A DNA stretch of 64,000 nt from Trichuris trichiura (lineage: Eukaryota > Nematoda > Enoplea > Trichinellida > Trichuridae): NCBI GenBank assembly GCA_037903355.1, contig JBAJFE010000004.1, forward strand, positions 5,378,001 through 5,442,000. The letters run 5' to 3'. The position numbers and the translations under genes were made by a program. Shown one piece after another: positions 23,101-33,379 of the stretch; position 1 is the first letter of the stretch, and each line of letters opens with the position of its first letter. The notes beneath the pieces are model-generated. The model saw only the letters and a list, made by a program, of their open reading frames with translations. It made no database searches and was not told the DNA's origin.

Positions 23101-24498
23101 TCTTGAACGTAACTAGTTGCTGCGAGAAGTCCTTGACGCCTCATCCAGACCAAGTGTGCCCTTTATTTAACGTTTTCCTACGTTGTTGCATTACGGGTTT
23201 GTGAAATTCATAAATTATTTTTTAATTATTCTAAGCACGGGGGAACCTGTCTTGTATTTTTATAAAGGATTGCTGTGCTTATTATCATAGCAAACGTTGG
23301 TTTCGTCGTTGTGCTAGCAATTCTAAATGTAAAGTTAAAACAGTTCTAAGGGGAAATTGTTTTTTTCTCTCTTGCATAATCTGTGTGTTGGACGAGTATC
23401 CCTTTATCCGGAGCACTGAGCGGCGGGATACGCTGCGTATTTCAAATTTTTACAGGTTTTGAAATGTGTTGGGCAGCTGCGCAAAGTACAAATAACGAAA
23501 TATAGTGGTCGTCTATTCGTGAATTGTGAACGTTGCTTTTCCAGTTTTATTTGTCAAAAGAAAAATTTGCACCTTTCTTGTTTGTTTCGGTTGTATTGTG
23601 ATCTTTGCCAACATTTAAACCCTATTGGAAAATAGTAATAGTAATATTGTTTTTGCAGGCCATTTATCTTAGCCTACCGTTTTGTAATGAGCTGAAGTAT
23701 GGGCACATTTAAGTTATGTTCGCTTTTTTTAGTTTGGAAGATAGACGCCGAAAATTAGAAGAAGAATTGGAAAATTGTGAGCAAGAGGGAACTGAATTCC
23801 TAACTAGCCGCAGCAACAAAATAAATGAACTGAAAGCGCTATGTAAGAAAGCCGAATCATTGTCGGACAAAGCGCTGGTCCAGTTTCGAGAGGATATCCG
23901 AGTTTGTCAACTTGCAGCATTGCTTTCATTATAAAGTTTGTTTCGTCTAGAAACTGGAATTGGAACAGCGAGCGGAGAGCAAATTGGCAACGGGAATTCG
24001 CTTTGAATGGGAACCAGACCAACTTCTTAGTTTGGCAAAATCGTTTGGAAATGGTATGGTTTGATGTTCATTTTTCCTCGATTTAATCCTTACGTTTTTC
24101 CATAGTTCCACCACTATTCAGCAATCGCTCAAACATTCCGCCAACTTCTGCCGTACAAGCAAACGGGTCCAGCCATCAGGGTGAGTTACCAGTATAATAG
24201 GTAATTATTGCTCTATGTGCGTTTATATTAAGAATCTAAAAGTAGCAAGTTGCATGAAATAAGCCTAGGTGGCATTGCAATGCAGTCTGACAGCCTGGAT
24301 GCAAAGCAACTACTGGAACTAACGCGCCATATACAACACACCTTGCGTAGGCATGGTATTCCAGATGACATACTGCCAAAAGTATCCGGTGAGCATGGAG
24401 TATTACCAACTCGCCGTACGAGTGGCACCGCTGGAACTGGTCGACGTCGCCGTGGTCGAGGCGGTGGTACTTCAGGTCGCGGTTCGCAACAGGCCTGA
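20127..24498 (+). CDS. six-exon AT-hook/coiled-coil protein, left copy
   Basis: Exons 20127-20349, 21689-21818, 23733-23901, 23951-24053, 24106-24180 and 24233-24498 are joined by GT-AG introns. All phases agree and give a 321-aa protein. Exon 1 begins MNANKPSTRAARANAEK and has an AT-hook-like core (ARRGRGRPAQ) followed by a GARGRGTG segment, which suggest DNA or RNA binding in the nucleus. Exons 2-4 (LERSKRLFVDQMAASKDRL; RRRKLEEELENCEQEG; KLELEQRAESKLATGIRFEW) form a long coiled coil. The C-terminus is Arg/Gly-rich (TGRRRRGRGGGTSGRG). I do not recognise the family; a chromatin or spindle-associated protein is possible. The ATG chosen is the first in frame after the TATA-like site. The mariner at 24538 lies 39 bp after the stop. 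Confidence 0.7.
20690..21150 (+). pseudogene. old PLE RT remnant in intron 1
   Basis: Across several frames the translation shows FASYDVKDAFTSI (motif A), EEGAPM then SSPVLVNMA (motif B) and a YVGDMFSII-like box (motif C). It has many stops and frameshifts. It belongs to a different, older PLE than the pair at 8.8-12.3 kb. Confidence 0.6.
21819..23732 (+). other. intron 2 of the AT-hook gene
   Basis: This 1.9-kb intron runs from donor GTATGA to acceptor cttttttttag. No further gene or element recognised. Short frames at 22045-22335 and 23022-23204 have no family signature. Confidence 0.5.
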
Positions 24499-24537
24499 GT
24501 TGTCCGACACTTTCTATTGCCAATTTTGGTGCACTTA

Positions 24538-25831
24538 TTGGGTTGTTTCATAAGTTCGTTCCGTTTTCTTTAGAAGTAAATTCTTTTTGTACGCAGTTGC
24601 TCTCATACCAAGCAGTACATATCATTCAATACCTCTCGATGTTATCTGCAAGTTAGTACAGTTAAATTTTAATATCGCGCTCTTGAGAAGTTTCAGCTTA
24701 ACTGGAAAGATGGAGTGTCAGGTCGACGAAAAGGAGCATCTCCGACACGTGCTGCTTTTCCTGTATAACGGAGGATTAAGTGCTGTCGCAGCGGCTGAAA
24801 AGATCCAGGCGGTCTACGGGGAAAAGGCTATCAGCGATCGAGCAGCTAGAAAGTGGTTCTCCCGCTTCAGGGAGGGAAATTTTGATCTGAGTGACAGTGC
24901 GAGGTCAGGGAGGCCAAGCGATTTTGATGAAGAGAGACTGAACGCCCTAGTGCACGAAGATCCACGACAGTCGACACGCGAACTGGCTGAGAAGGTTGGC
25001 TGCAGTCATGTGACTGTGAGCCGACATTTGCTATCTATGGGAAAGGTACAGAAAATGGGATTATGGGTGCCACATCAGCTGGGTCGAGATGACAAAATTC
25101 GGCCCGTTTCTGGCGCAGGTTCTCTTCTCGCTCGATACCGTCAAGCCGTGACCCAACGTCGCCCATTCTTTAGCCAGATCATCACAGGTGACGAGAAGTG
25201 GTGTCTGTTCGTCAACATGAAACAAAGAAAGGAGTGGCTGAATCATGGTAAGGATCCAACCCCGCGAGCGAAGCCCAAATTGCACGAACGAAAGACTATG
25301 CTGTCCGTCTGGTGGGATTGTGAGGGTGTTATACATTTCGAATTGCTTCCAAAGAACCAGACTATCACCGCCACAATTTATGTGGAAAAATTACGACGTT
25401 GGCGAGCGCAGTTCAGCAGAAAAGGCAAAAGAAGCAACATGACATCATGCTGCAGCACGACAATGCCCGACCGCACACAGCAATAATCACAAAAACAGCC
25501 TTCCAAGAACTCGGATGGGAGGTGCTTCCTCATCCGGGTTATTCTCCTGACCTCGCTCCATCCGACTATCACCTTTTCTGTTCGCTTGCTGTCAATTTGC
25601 GCGGTGTTTCCTTCAACAATGACGAAGACCTCCAAAAATGGCTCTCCGACTTCTTCTCCTCCAAACCCCCGCATTTCTACCGACGCGGAATAGAACAGCT
25701 GGCCAGTCGTTGGAAAGAAGTCGTGAATAGTGAAGGGGAATACATTGTTGACTAAAGAGTTTGTATTTTCGATGGAAAGAATTAAGTTAAAGTAGTCGAT
25801 AAAAACGGAACGAACTTATGAAACAACCCAA
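24538..25831 (+). mobile_element. mariner element, left copy, 1,294 bp
   Basis: It has near-perfect terminal inverted repeats starting TTGGGTTGTTTCATAAGTTC and a TA on each side. It is a typical mariner length with one transposase gene. It is present at the same place in both arms, so it inserted before the palindrome arose. Confidence 0.95.
24710..25755 (+). pseudogene. mariner transposase, one frameshift
   Basis: MECQVDEKEH starts the N-terminal helix-turn-helix region (WFSRFREGNFDLSDSARSGR; STRELAEKVGCSHVTVSRHL). Catalytic aspartates are in TGDEKWCLF (25190), LQHDNARPHTA (25459) and SPDLAPSDYHLF (25564). The last two are 34 residues apart, the DD34D spacing of mariner. A frameshift near 25395, between LLPKNQTITATIYVEKL and the second Asp, breaks the frame in both arms. 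It is otherwise nearly full length (~345 aa). Confidence 0.92.
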
Positions 25832-26014
25832 TATTAACATGGGCTTCTATCGTGTTCCTTCATTCGCGTTTCAATCTCTTCGGTAAACGTACAGTGATGC
25901 GCGTCTTACGTTTTTTTCAGATTTGCACTCATATTACTTGATGATTCATGCTTTGGTTTTCTGGTAACTCTGATAGTAGTTTCATTAATGATGCGGTATG
26001 CTGTCGCTCTAACC

Positions 26015-26910
26015 CAGTGTTTCCCAACCTTTTTGGAGCCAGGGCTCCCTTTCGCGACCTTCAACTTGCCGGGGCCCCCCGTCATTTTCCCCAACGTAAT
26101 TCTCCTGCTTCTGTTCCTTGTGTTCCTAATTCTCCTCCTTCTGTTCTTCTGTTGCTCAGGTGCGCCTACTGTGGTTACGTTGTTGTGAATTTGTACAAGT
26201 AGTTCAACACCTGAAGCAGCCTGCAGAATGTAGAATTGACTTCGCTGCCTACCTTGTATGCCAAAGCAAAAACAGTTAAGCCGGGTCGTCATTAAAAACT
26301 TTGTTAACCTGAACACTGAATTTCTGTTCTACACTAGAGCGAAATGGCTAGTAAGGAAGCAGGCTGCCGTATACGGCTAAAGCTCCTTAACGATATTCGA
26401 AGCCGTTAATGCCTTTAATTCTTTAGTTGGCACCGAAAGCGTTCTTTTCGTATTGCTGGACTTAAGCCGGTTAATTGCAGATCAGGGAGGCTTCAGAGTA
26501 CAAACGCCGCACTGGGTTTCCTCTTTCTCAATTTTTTGGGCTGTTAGCAATGGTAGCGCAATATGTAAGTCAGGCTGCGATGCTGTTCTCAGGGCTGCGC
26601 AACACTGAATCTAAATTCAATATTTCCTCGGAGCAAGACGACAGTCGCTTGATCTTACCTCAGTGCGACGACTGGGTATGGTGCAGTGTTACTAATGTAT
26701 CCACGTTCGGCTCGATAGTCGTCAGGAGTAATCTCAGGTCGCCTCGCCTCACTATCCTGAACGGCAGGATCGCTCTCGTCCTGCGGCACCGACTACCAGG
26801 AATCCCCTGGAGCCCCCTAATCTCCCAGGGACCCCCTAAATCCCCAATCCTTCCCAGGGCCCCCTTCAAGTTTTCCAAGGGATCCCTGGGGCCCCCGTTG
26901 GGAATCACTG
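26015..26910 (-). mobile_element. hAT-D, 896 bp, left copy
   Basis: Termini are CAGTGTTTCCCAACC and GGGAATCACTG, with a perfect 8-bp duplication CTCTAACC (26007-26014 and 26911-26918). On the minus strand RRGDLRLLLTTIEPNVD followed by LVTLHH is the end of a hAT transposase; the rest of the transposase is absent. It is shared by both arms at mirror positions. Confidence 0.9.
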
Positions 26911-26939
26911 CTCTAACCTTTTCTTTTCTCAATGCAAAG

Positions 26940-27680
26940 TATTCCGTTCCATACTCATCCCAGACTCTTATGCGTTATAGAATTACTATTTCATGTGTTC
27001 GTACCTTTCGTGGAGTATGCTCTTTCACGGAGTATGGCGTTTCATCCATATTACCGATGTTGCCCAATAAAAATTCATTTTTCCTTCTCAGATTACTGAC
27101 ATGCCTGGAAATACAATTTCGTGAGATGGAGTGCAGTTTCATTTCTTCTACGAAACACGGCTTCGACTTTGCTTATTTCGAGATGGCACGCTACGCTTCT
27201 TCAAAAAAGAGACGTGTAAACTTACCGCTGGGAGTCACGCAGCTTATCCTCCAAATCCACAGCCATTTTCTGCGCAGTTTTCGTCCCCTGTCTCAGGACG
27301 AGGTCCTTCCTTTTCATGAAATGGCTGCACCATCCATGCGTTGCAGTAAAGCCGTATGATAAGTGTGGATTGTAGCGCGCCCAGTTCATCGCTTTATCTT
27401 GCATGTCTGTTCTTGTGACGATACGTCCGCTCTGTCGCTGTTCTCGGACCCATTCTGCCAAAGGGTTCTCCAGTTCCGGCCACGAGGCGGTGCCTGAGCG
27501 TCTTGCGTGTTGTTTCTTTGGCATCTTCTTCAGAGCCTCTTCCTGTTTCCTCCAATCTATCACCATCTTCCGGTTAACGCCATACTTCCTGGCCGCCTGT
27601 GCATTGTTGGTTTCTTTTGCCATCTTGACGACTTCCAACTTGAATCCGGCTTTGTAGCTTTTCCTTTTCATCGCTCGCAT
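26940..27680 (-). pseudogene. pogo/Tigger transposase N-terminal part
   Basis: Exon 1 (27680-27226) begins MRAMKRKSYKAGFKLEV with a psq-type HTH (AQAARKYGVNRKMVIDWRKQ). A CENP-B-type DNA-binding domain follows (WPELENPLAEWVREQR; GWCSHFMKRKDLVLRQ). A GT-AG intron (27225-27105) joins in phase to exon 2, which reads HVSNLRRKNEF then NMDETP, where the Asp is the first catalytic residue of the DDE domain. The frame is then broken and the rest of the catalytic domain is missing, with the hAT inserted soon after. The right-arm copy differs at one residue (GVTRK for GVNRK). Confidence 0.85.
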
Positions 27681-28199
27681 GCAGAATGCACTAAGCTGAA
27701 AAATTCTCTCGTTAAGAAGACTTATTCTTCCTTAGTCGCATGGTTTTTTCAGTTGCTACTGAGAGTGCAATACGGAGCGACACGCGATACGCGGAGGCAA
27801 ATTTAGACGAAACTGAAGAAAGCAAGTGTGTTCAAACTGTCCCAGTACGTCACTGAGACTGACGAATCAAAGAAGCACCGTGGTCCGAAGAAACAACTTC
27901 ATCCCACTTCAAATGCCAACGCCTACGTAACACCGCCTTCTACTTTTCTCAAACACAAAGCGAATGGAGACGCAAACTGTTCAACATTTCGGCGAAAGAA
28001 CGACACTGCATCCTCACTGGTTATTATCAGCTAACATGTCACGTTACTCTTGTCTGTCTGATGCAGCAAAGAATGGGAAATCACAGCTCCTTGAAGCTTG
28101 ATGATAACGCTGCGTGACCTATATCCAGGATGACTAACAGCTCGGTTCTGAGCGGGCGCACAGTTCTCATCGATTCAGCTGACGGTTATCATCGATATA

Positions 28200-29374
28200 C
28201 AGTGTAACCTCCCTAATCCGAACGCGTTGCTACGGAGGGTAGTTCGGATTATAGAAGAATTCGGATTATGGAGGAGGCTTACAGTAGACTACAGAAAAGC
28301 AGGTAATGCAATTTTAGAAGCATTTTCCTGGTGTCTGCAGTGCAGTGTCAGTCTCTGCATGCGCTGAATAGCTTAACGAGGGCAGCGAAATCTGTCTGAT
28401 TCATGAAAACGATTGACCAGCGGAAACGAGTTTTTTATATCGTGTGGACGCTGTATGGGGAAGCGGCATGGGAAATAGTTCCCGTGAACCTATTTTCCCG
28501 TATTCGTAATTGCTGGCTAGTTCTGTTGAATCGGAAAAAATAAAGTTAGTTCCCGATTATTGTGCGATTTCTGGCCCATTGTAACCTTTGTTTCCTGGGT
28601 TGCTCGACGGTGTCCATCCTTCTTTCTACCTGTGCAATATAAGTCCAAGAAGTCTAAATTTATTTTATGTAGTCAGTTAATAGTGTCTGCTTCAACAGGC
28701 TTTGACGTTTGCTAACGGCTAAGTCACGAACGCTTTTTAAGCATAAAAGGCGCTGTCCATCGCATTCTTCCTATTCTTCGGCCGGTCACTCCCCTGTTCA
28801 ATGCTTTCATGATCTCCGCCTTCTTCTCTGTCGTGAGCGTAATGTGCTTCCTTTTATAGATTTGGTCAACTGCACAACCGAGAACACACCAGAACACAGT
28901 GATAATGACTCCCGTCTCTCCTTAAGTACGGTCTCTTCTCGTATAATGCGGTAATAGTCCTACTTTCAGGTAGGTGGTAGCCATACTTTCACATAACACG
29001 ATTTTATTTTTGTGCATATCAATTAGATTGACCCTTCCGCGGCGTATTGATATACACATGACAAACTCTATCCGATGTCAATATTGTCTACGTTGTATTT
29101 CCGTTTATTTGTGGAAGCCTATGTCACGAGGTGAATTGTTGCAGCCAACCTATTGGTCCAGATTGACTCGCCAAAGCCGTCGCTGGACTGTGCCTACGTT
29201 AGCGTATACCGGAAGGACCATTGGCTAGTTGTTTGCTGCGCTTATAGCCGTTTCCGCCGAATGCATGTGCGTTCCGCACAAGTAGCCTAATTATCTTTAT
29301 TGTGTACTGTCGTTCTATTGTTCTCTTCCACGAATTCGGATTAGAGAGGGATTCGGATTAGGGAGGTTTTACTG
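28200..29374. mobile_element. Tigger-type MITE, 1,175 bp
   Basis: The ends are inverted repeats: CAGTGTAACCTCCCTAATCC and GGATTAGGGAGGTTTTACTG. TA lies on each side, the pogo/Tigger target. Subterminal repeats of ttcggatta occur at both ends. No transposase frame is present. The palindrome axis (about 28,939) falls inside it, so it inserted into the spacer and is not itself palindromic. Confidence 0.9.
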
Positions 29375-29417
29375 TATAGGTCACGCAGCGTTATCATCAA
29401 ACTTCAACAGCCATTGC

Positions 29418-29619
29418 GCAAAAGTTTTATTACGGAATTATTCCCGTTTAATATGTTAAATAACGCCAGAGCTTTCGGGTCGACCGAGACCCGTCTTCAG
29501 CGGTTGTGAGTTATGAATCTCCATAACTCACAACCGCTGAAGACGGGTCTCGGTCGACCCGAAAGCTCCGGAGTTATTTAACACATTAAACGGGAATAAT
29601 TCTGTAATAAAACTTTTGC
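29418..29619. mobile_element. 202-bp hairpin of paired PLE termini
   Basis: Two 98-bp arms (29418-29515 and 29522-29619) are inverted copies with only a few mismatches and a 6-nt loop. Each arm contains the boxes CTGAAGA, a GGGTC...GACCC stem-loop and GAAAGCTC, so a hammerhead-like motif is present on both strands. This is most simply two PLE terminal pieces joined tail to tail or a foldback derivative. Confidence 0.75.
29530..29568 (+). ncRNA. hammerhead-like motif in hairpin arm
   Basis: CTGAAGA, then a GGGTC/GACCC stem-loop, then GAAAGCTCCGGAG. The last segment could form a short stem III (CTCC/GGAG). The mirror image on the minus strand lies in the other arm (about 29507-29469). There is an extra C after the first box, as in the other copies. 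Confidence 0.4.
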
Positions 29620-30197
29620 ATTATGAAAACATACGCTCCCGTACCAAGAAACCACATTTTCAAGCCATTGCGCATACTTAACAGGTGCAGGAGGATCCAC
29701 CTACTGAGCGTGCAGCCGTCATCGATTGAGCTTACAGATATCATCGATAGAGGTCACGCCGTGTTATCATAAAACTTCAAGGAGCTGTGATTTCCCATTC
29801 TTTGCTGCATCAGACAGACAAGAGTAACGTGACATGTTAGCTGATAATAACCAGTGAGGATGCAGTGTCGTTCTTTCGCCGAAATGTTGAACAGTTTGCG
29901 TCTCCATTCGCTTTGTGTTTGAGAAAAGTAGAAGGCGGTGTTACGTAGGCGTTGGCATTTGAAGTGGGATGAAGTTGTTTCTTCGGACCACCGTGCTTCT
30001 GTTTGATTCGGTCGTGACGTCTCAGTGACGTACTGGGACAGTTTGAACACACTTGCTTTCTTCAGTTTCGTCTAAATTTGCCTCCGCGTATCGCGTGTCG
30101 CTCCGTATTGCACTCTCAGTAGCAACTGAAAAAACCATGCGACTAAGGAAGAATAAGTCTTCTTAACGAGAGAATTTTTCAGCTTAGTGCATTCTGC

Positions 30198-30940
30198 ATG
30201 CGAGCGATGAAAAGGAAAAGCTACAAAGCCGGATTCAAGTTGGAAGTCGTCAAGATGGCAAAAGAAACCAACAATGCACAGGCGGCCAGGAAGTATGGCG
30301 TTACCCGGAAGATGGTGATAGATTGGAGGAAACAGGAAGAGGCTCTGAAGAAGATGCCAAAGAAACAACACGCAAGACGCTCAGGCACCGCCTCGTGGCC
30401 GGAACTGGAAAACCCTTTGGCAGAATGGGTCCGAGAACAGCGACAGAGCGGACGTATCGTCACAAGAACAGACATGCAAGATAAAGCGATGAACTGGGCG
30501 CGCTACAATCCACACTTATCATACGGCTTTACTGCAACGCATGGATGGTGCAGCCATTTCATGAAAAGGAAGGACCTCGTCCTGAGACAGGGGACGAAAA
30601 CTGCGCAGAAAATGGCTGTGGATTTGGAGGATAAGCTGCGTGACTCCCAGCGGTAAGTTTACACGTCTCTTTTTTGAAGAAGCGTAGCGTGCCATCTCGA
30701 AATAAGCAAAGTCGAAGCCGTGTTTCGTAGAAGAAATGAAACTGCACTCCATCTCACGAAATTGTATTTCCAGGCATGTCAGTAATCTGAGAAGGAAAAA
30801 TGAATTTTTATTGGGCAACATCGGTAATATGGATGAAACGCCATACTCCGTGAAAGAGCATACTCCACGAAAGGTACGAACACATGAAATAGTAATTCTA
30901 TAACGCATAAGAGTCTGGGATGAGTATGGAACGGAATACT
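30198..30940 (+). pseudogene. pogo/Tigger transposase N-terminal part, right copy
   Basis: The HTH and CENP-B-type domains start at 30198 (MRAMKRKS). The GT-AG intron (donor after 30652) and NMDETP exon match the left copy. It is truncated by the same later damage. GVTRKMV replaces GVNRKMV. Confidence 0.85.
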
Positions 30941-30967
30941 TTGCATTGAGAAAAGAAAAGGTTAGAG

Positions 30968-31863
30968 CAGTGATTCCCAACGGGGGCCCCAGGGATCCCT
31001 TGGAAAACTTGAAGGGGGCCCTGGGAAGGATTGGGGATTTAGGGGGTCCCTGGGAGATTAGGGGGCTCCAGGGGATTCCTGGTAGTCGGTGCCGCAGGAC
31101 GAGAGCGATCCTGCCGTTCAGGATAGTGAGGCGAGGCGACCTGAGATTACTCCTGACGACTATCGAGCCGAACGTGGATACATTAGTAACACTGCACCAT
31201 ACCCAGTTGTCGCACTGAGGTAAGATCAAGCGACTGTCGTCTTGCTCCGAGGAAATACTGAATTTAGATTCAGTGTTGCGCAGCCCTGAGAACAGCATCG
31301 CAGCCTGACTTACATATTGCGCTACCATTGCTAACAGCTCAAAAAATTGAGAAAGAGGAAACCCAGTGCGGCGTTTGTACTCTGAAGCCTCCCTGATCTG
31401 CAACTAACCGGCTTAAGTCCAGCAATACGAAAAGAACGCTTTCGGTGCCAACTAAAGAATTAAAGGCATTAACGGCTTCGAATATCGTTAAGGAGCATTA
31501 GCCGTATACGGCAGCCTGCTTCCTTACTAGCCATTTCGCTCTAGTGTAGAACAGAAATTCAGTGTTCAGGTTAACAAAGTTTTTAATGACGGCCCGGCCT
31601 AACTGTTTTTGCTTTGGCATACAAGGTAGGCAGCGAAGTCAATTCTACATTCTGCAGGCTGCTTCAGGTGTTGAACTACTTGTACAAATTCACAACAACG
31701 TAACCACAGTAGGCGCACCTGAGCAACAGAAGAACAGAAGGAGGAGAATTAGGAACAGAAGGAACAGAAGCAGGAGAATTACGTTGGGGAAAATGACGGG
31801 GGACCCCGGCAAGTTGAAGGTCGCGAAAGGAGGCCCTGGCTCCAAAAAGGTTGGGAAACACTG
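30968..31863 (+). mobile_element. hAT-D, right copy
   Basis: Mirror of 26015-26910, flanked by GGTTAGAG on both sides (30960-30967 and 31864-31871). The C-terminal hAT fragment RRGDLRLLLTTIEPNVD is on the plus strand. Confidence 0.9.
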
Positions 31864-32046
31864 GGTTAGAGCGACAGCATACCGCATCATTAATGAAACT
31901 ACTATCAGAGTTACCAGAAAACCAAAGCATGAATCATCAAGTAATATGAATGCAAATCTGAAAAAAACGTAAGACGCGCATCACTGTACGTTTACCGAGG
32001 AGATTGAAACGCGAATGAAGGAACACGATAGAAGCCCATATTAATA

Positions 32047-33340
32047 TTGGGTTGTTTCATAAGTTCGTTCCGCTTTTATCGACTACTTTAACTTAATTCT
32101 TTCCATCGAAAATACAAACTCTTTAGTCAACAATGTATTCCCCTTCACTATTCACGACTTCTTCCCAACGACTGGCCAGCTGTTCTATCCCGCGTCGGTA
32201 GAAATGCGGGGGTTTGGAGGAGAAGAAGTCGGAGAGCCATTTTTGGAGGTCTTCGTCATTATTGAAGGAAACACCGCGCAAATTGACAGCAAGCGAACAG
32301 AAAAGGTGATAGTCGGATGGAGCGAGGTCAGGAGAATAACCCGGATGAGGAAGCACCTCCCATCCGAGTTCTTGGATGGCTGTTTTTGTGATTATTGCTG
32401 TGTGCGGTCGGGCATTGTCGTGCTGCAGCATGATGTCATGTTGCTTCTTTTGCCTTTTCTGCTGAACTGCGCTCGCCAACGTCGTAATTTTTCCACATAA
32501 ATTGTGGCGGTGATAGTCTGGTTCTTTGGAAGCAATTCGAAATGTATAACACCCTCACAATCCCACCAGACGGACAGCATAGTCTTTCGTTCGTGCAATT
32601 TGGGCTTCGCTCGCGGGGTTGGATCCTTACCATGATTCAGCCACTCCTTTCTTTGTTTCATGTTGACGAACAGACACCACTTCTCGTCACCTGTGATGAT
32701 CTGGCTAAAGAATGGGCGACGTTGGGTCACGGCTTGACGGTATCGAGCGAGAAGAGAACCTGCGCCAGAAACGGGCCGAATTTTGTCATCTCGACCCAGC
32801 TGATGTGGCACCCATAATCCCATTTTCTGTACCTTTCCCATAGATAGCAAATGTCGGCTCACAGTCACATGACTGCAGCCAACCTTCTCAGCCAGTTCGC
32901 GTGTCGACTGTCGTGGATCTTCGTGCACTAGGGCGTTCAGTCTCTCTTCATCAAAATCGCTTGGCCTCCCTGACCTCGCACTGTCACTCAGATCAAAATT
33001 TCCCTCCCTGAAGCGGGAGAACCACTTTCTAGCTGCTCGATCGCTGATAGCCTTTTCCCCGTAGACCGCCTGGATCTTTTCAGCCGGTGCGACAGCACTT
33101 AATCCTCCGTTATACAGGAAAAGCAGCACGTGTCGGAGATGCTCCTTTTCGTCGACCTGACATTCCATCTTTCCAGTTAAGCTGAAACTTCTCAAGAGCA
33201 CGATATTAAAATTTAACTGTACTAACTTGCAGATAACATCGAGAGGTATTGAATGATATATACTGCTTGGCATGAGAGCAACTGCGTACAAAAAGAATTT
33301 ACTTCTAAAGAAAACGGAACGAACTTATGAAACAACCCAA
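32047..33340 (-). mobile_element. mariner element, right copy
   Basis: Mirror of 24538-25831 with the same terminal repeats and TA flanks, and the same transposase frameshift. A few substitutions separate the copies (for example AVAPAEK for AVAAAEK). Confidence 0.95.
32123..33168 (-). pseudogene. mariner transposase, right copy
   Basis: Same HTH and DD34D residues as the left copy and the same frameshift near mirror position 32480. The shared lesion shows that the element was already dead when the arms were duplicated. Confidence 0.9.
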
Positions 33341-33379
33341 TAAGTGCACCAAAATTGGCAATAGAAAGTGTCGGACAAC

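Larger units (their letters stand above)
9069..28120. repeat. left arm of a ~19-kb palindrome
   Basis: Every landmark here recurs in reverse order and opposite strand between 29751 and about 52047. Position sums are 57,878 near the axis, 57,880 further out, 57,731 beyond the microsatellite and 56,144 beyond the 1,579-bp hAT. The sums shift only at identifiable insertions. Within the aligned parts mismatches are rare, a handful per kb at most where I compared. Left-arm-specific insertions are the hAT at 13128-14706, the solo LTR at 10217-10579 and most of the GAA tract. Identity becomes mosaic in the PLE pair at the outer end. Confidence 0.9.
25834..28120 (-). mobile_element. pogo/Tigger-like element, left copy
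   Basis: The transposase on the minus strand starts at 27680. The element is split by a hAT (26015-26910) and seems to reach the arm end, where ggtcacgcagcgttatcatc (in reverse) may be its terminal repeat. The other end is not clearly defined, perhaps truncated by the mariner at 25831. Confidence 0.6.
28121..29750. repeat. palindrome spacer
   Basis: The spacer holds the Tigger-type MITE (28200-29374), the 202-bp hairpin (29418-29619) and about 250 bp of other sequence. A ~30-bp block resembling ggtcacgcagcgttatcatc plus aaacttcaa occurs three times: reversed at 28092-28124, and forward at 29377-29405 and 29752-29779. A second motif, atcatcgata preceded by catcgatt, occurs at 28168-28199 and 29720-29749. 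Removing the two later insertions leaves an original spacer of roughly 250 bp. Confidence 0.7.
29754..32044 (+). mobile_element. pogo/Tigger-like element, right copy
   Basis: Mirror of 25834-28120 with the same split by hAT-D. Its outer end abuts the mariner at 32047. Confidence 0.6.

Noticed and set aside
26475..27359. 294-aa plus-strand frame (and its mirror at 30519-31403)
   Set aside because: It runs antisense through the pogo-like transposase and hAT-D; the real coding signal is on the other strand.
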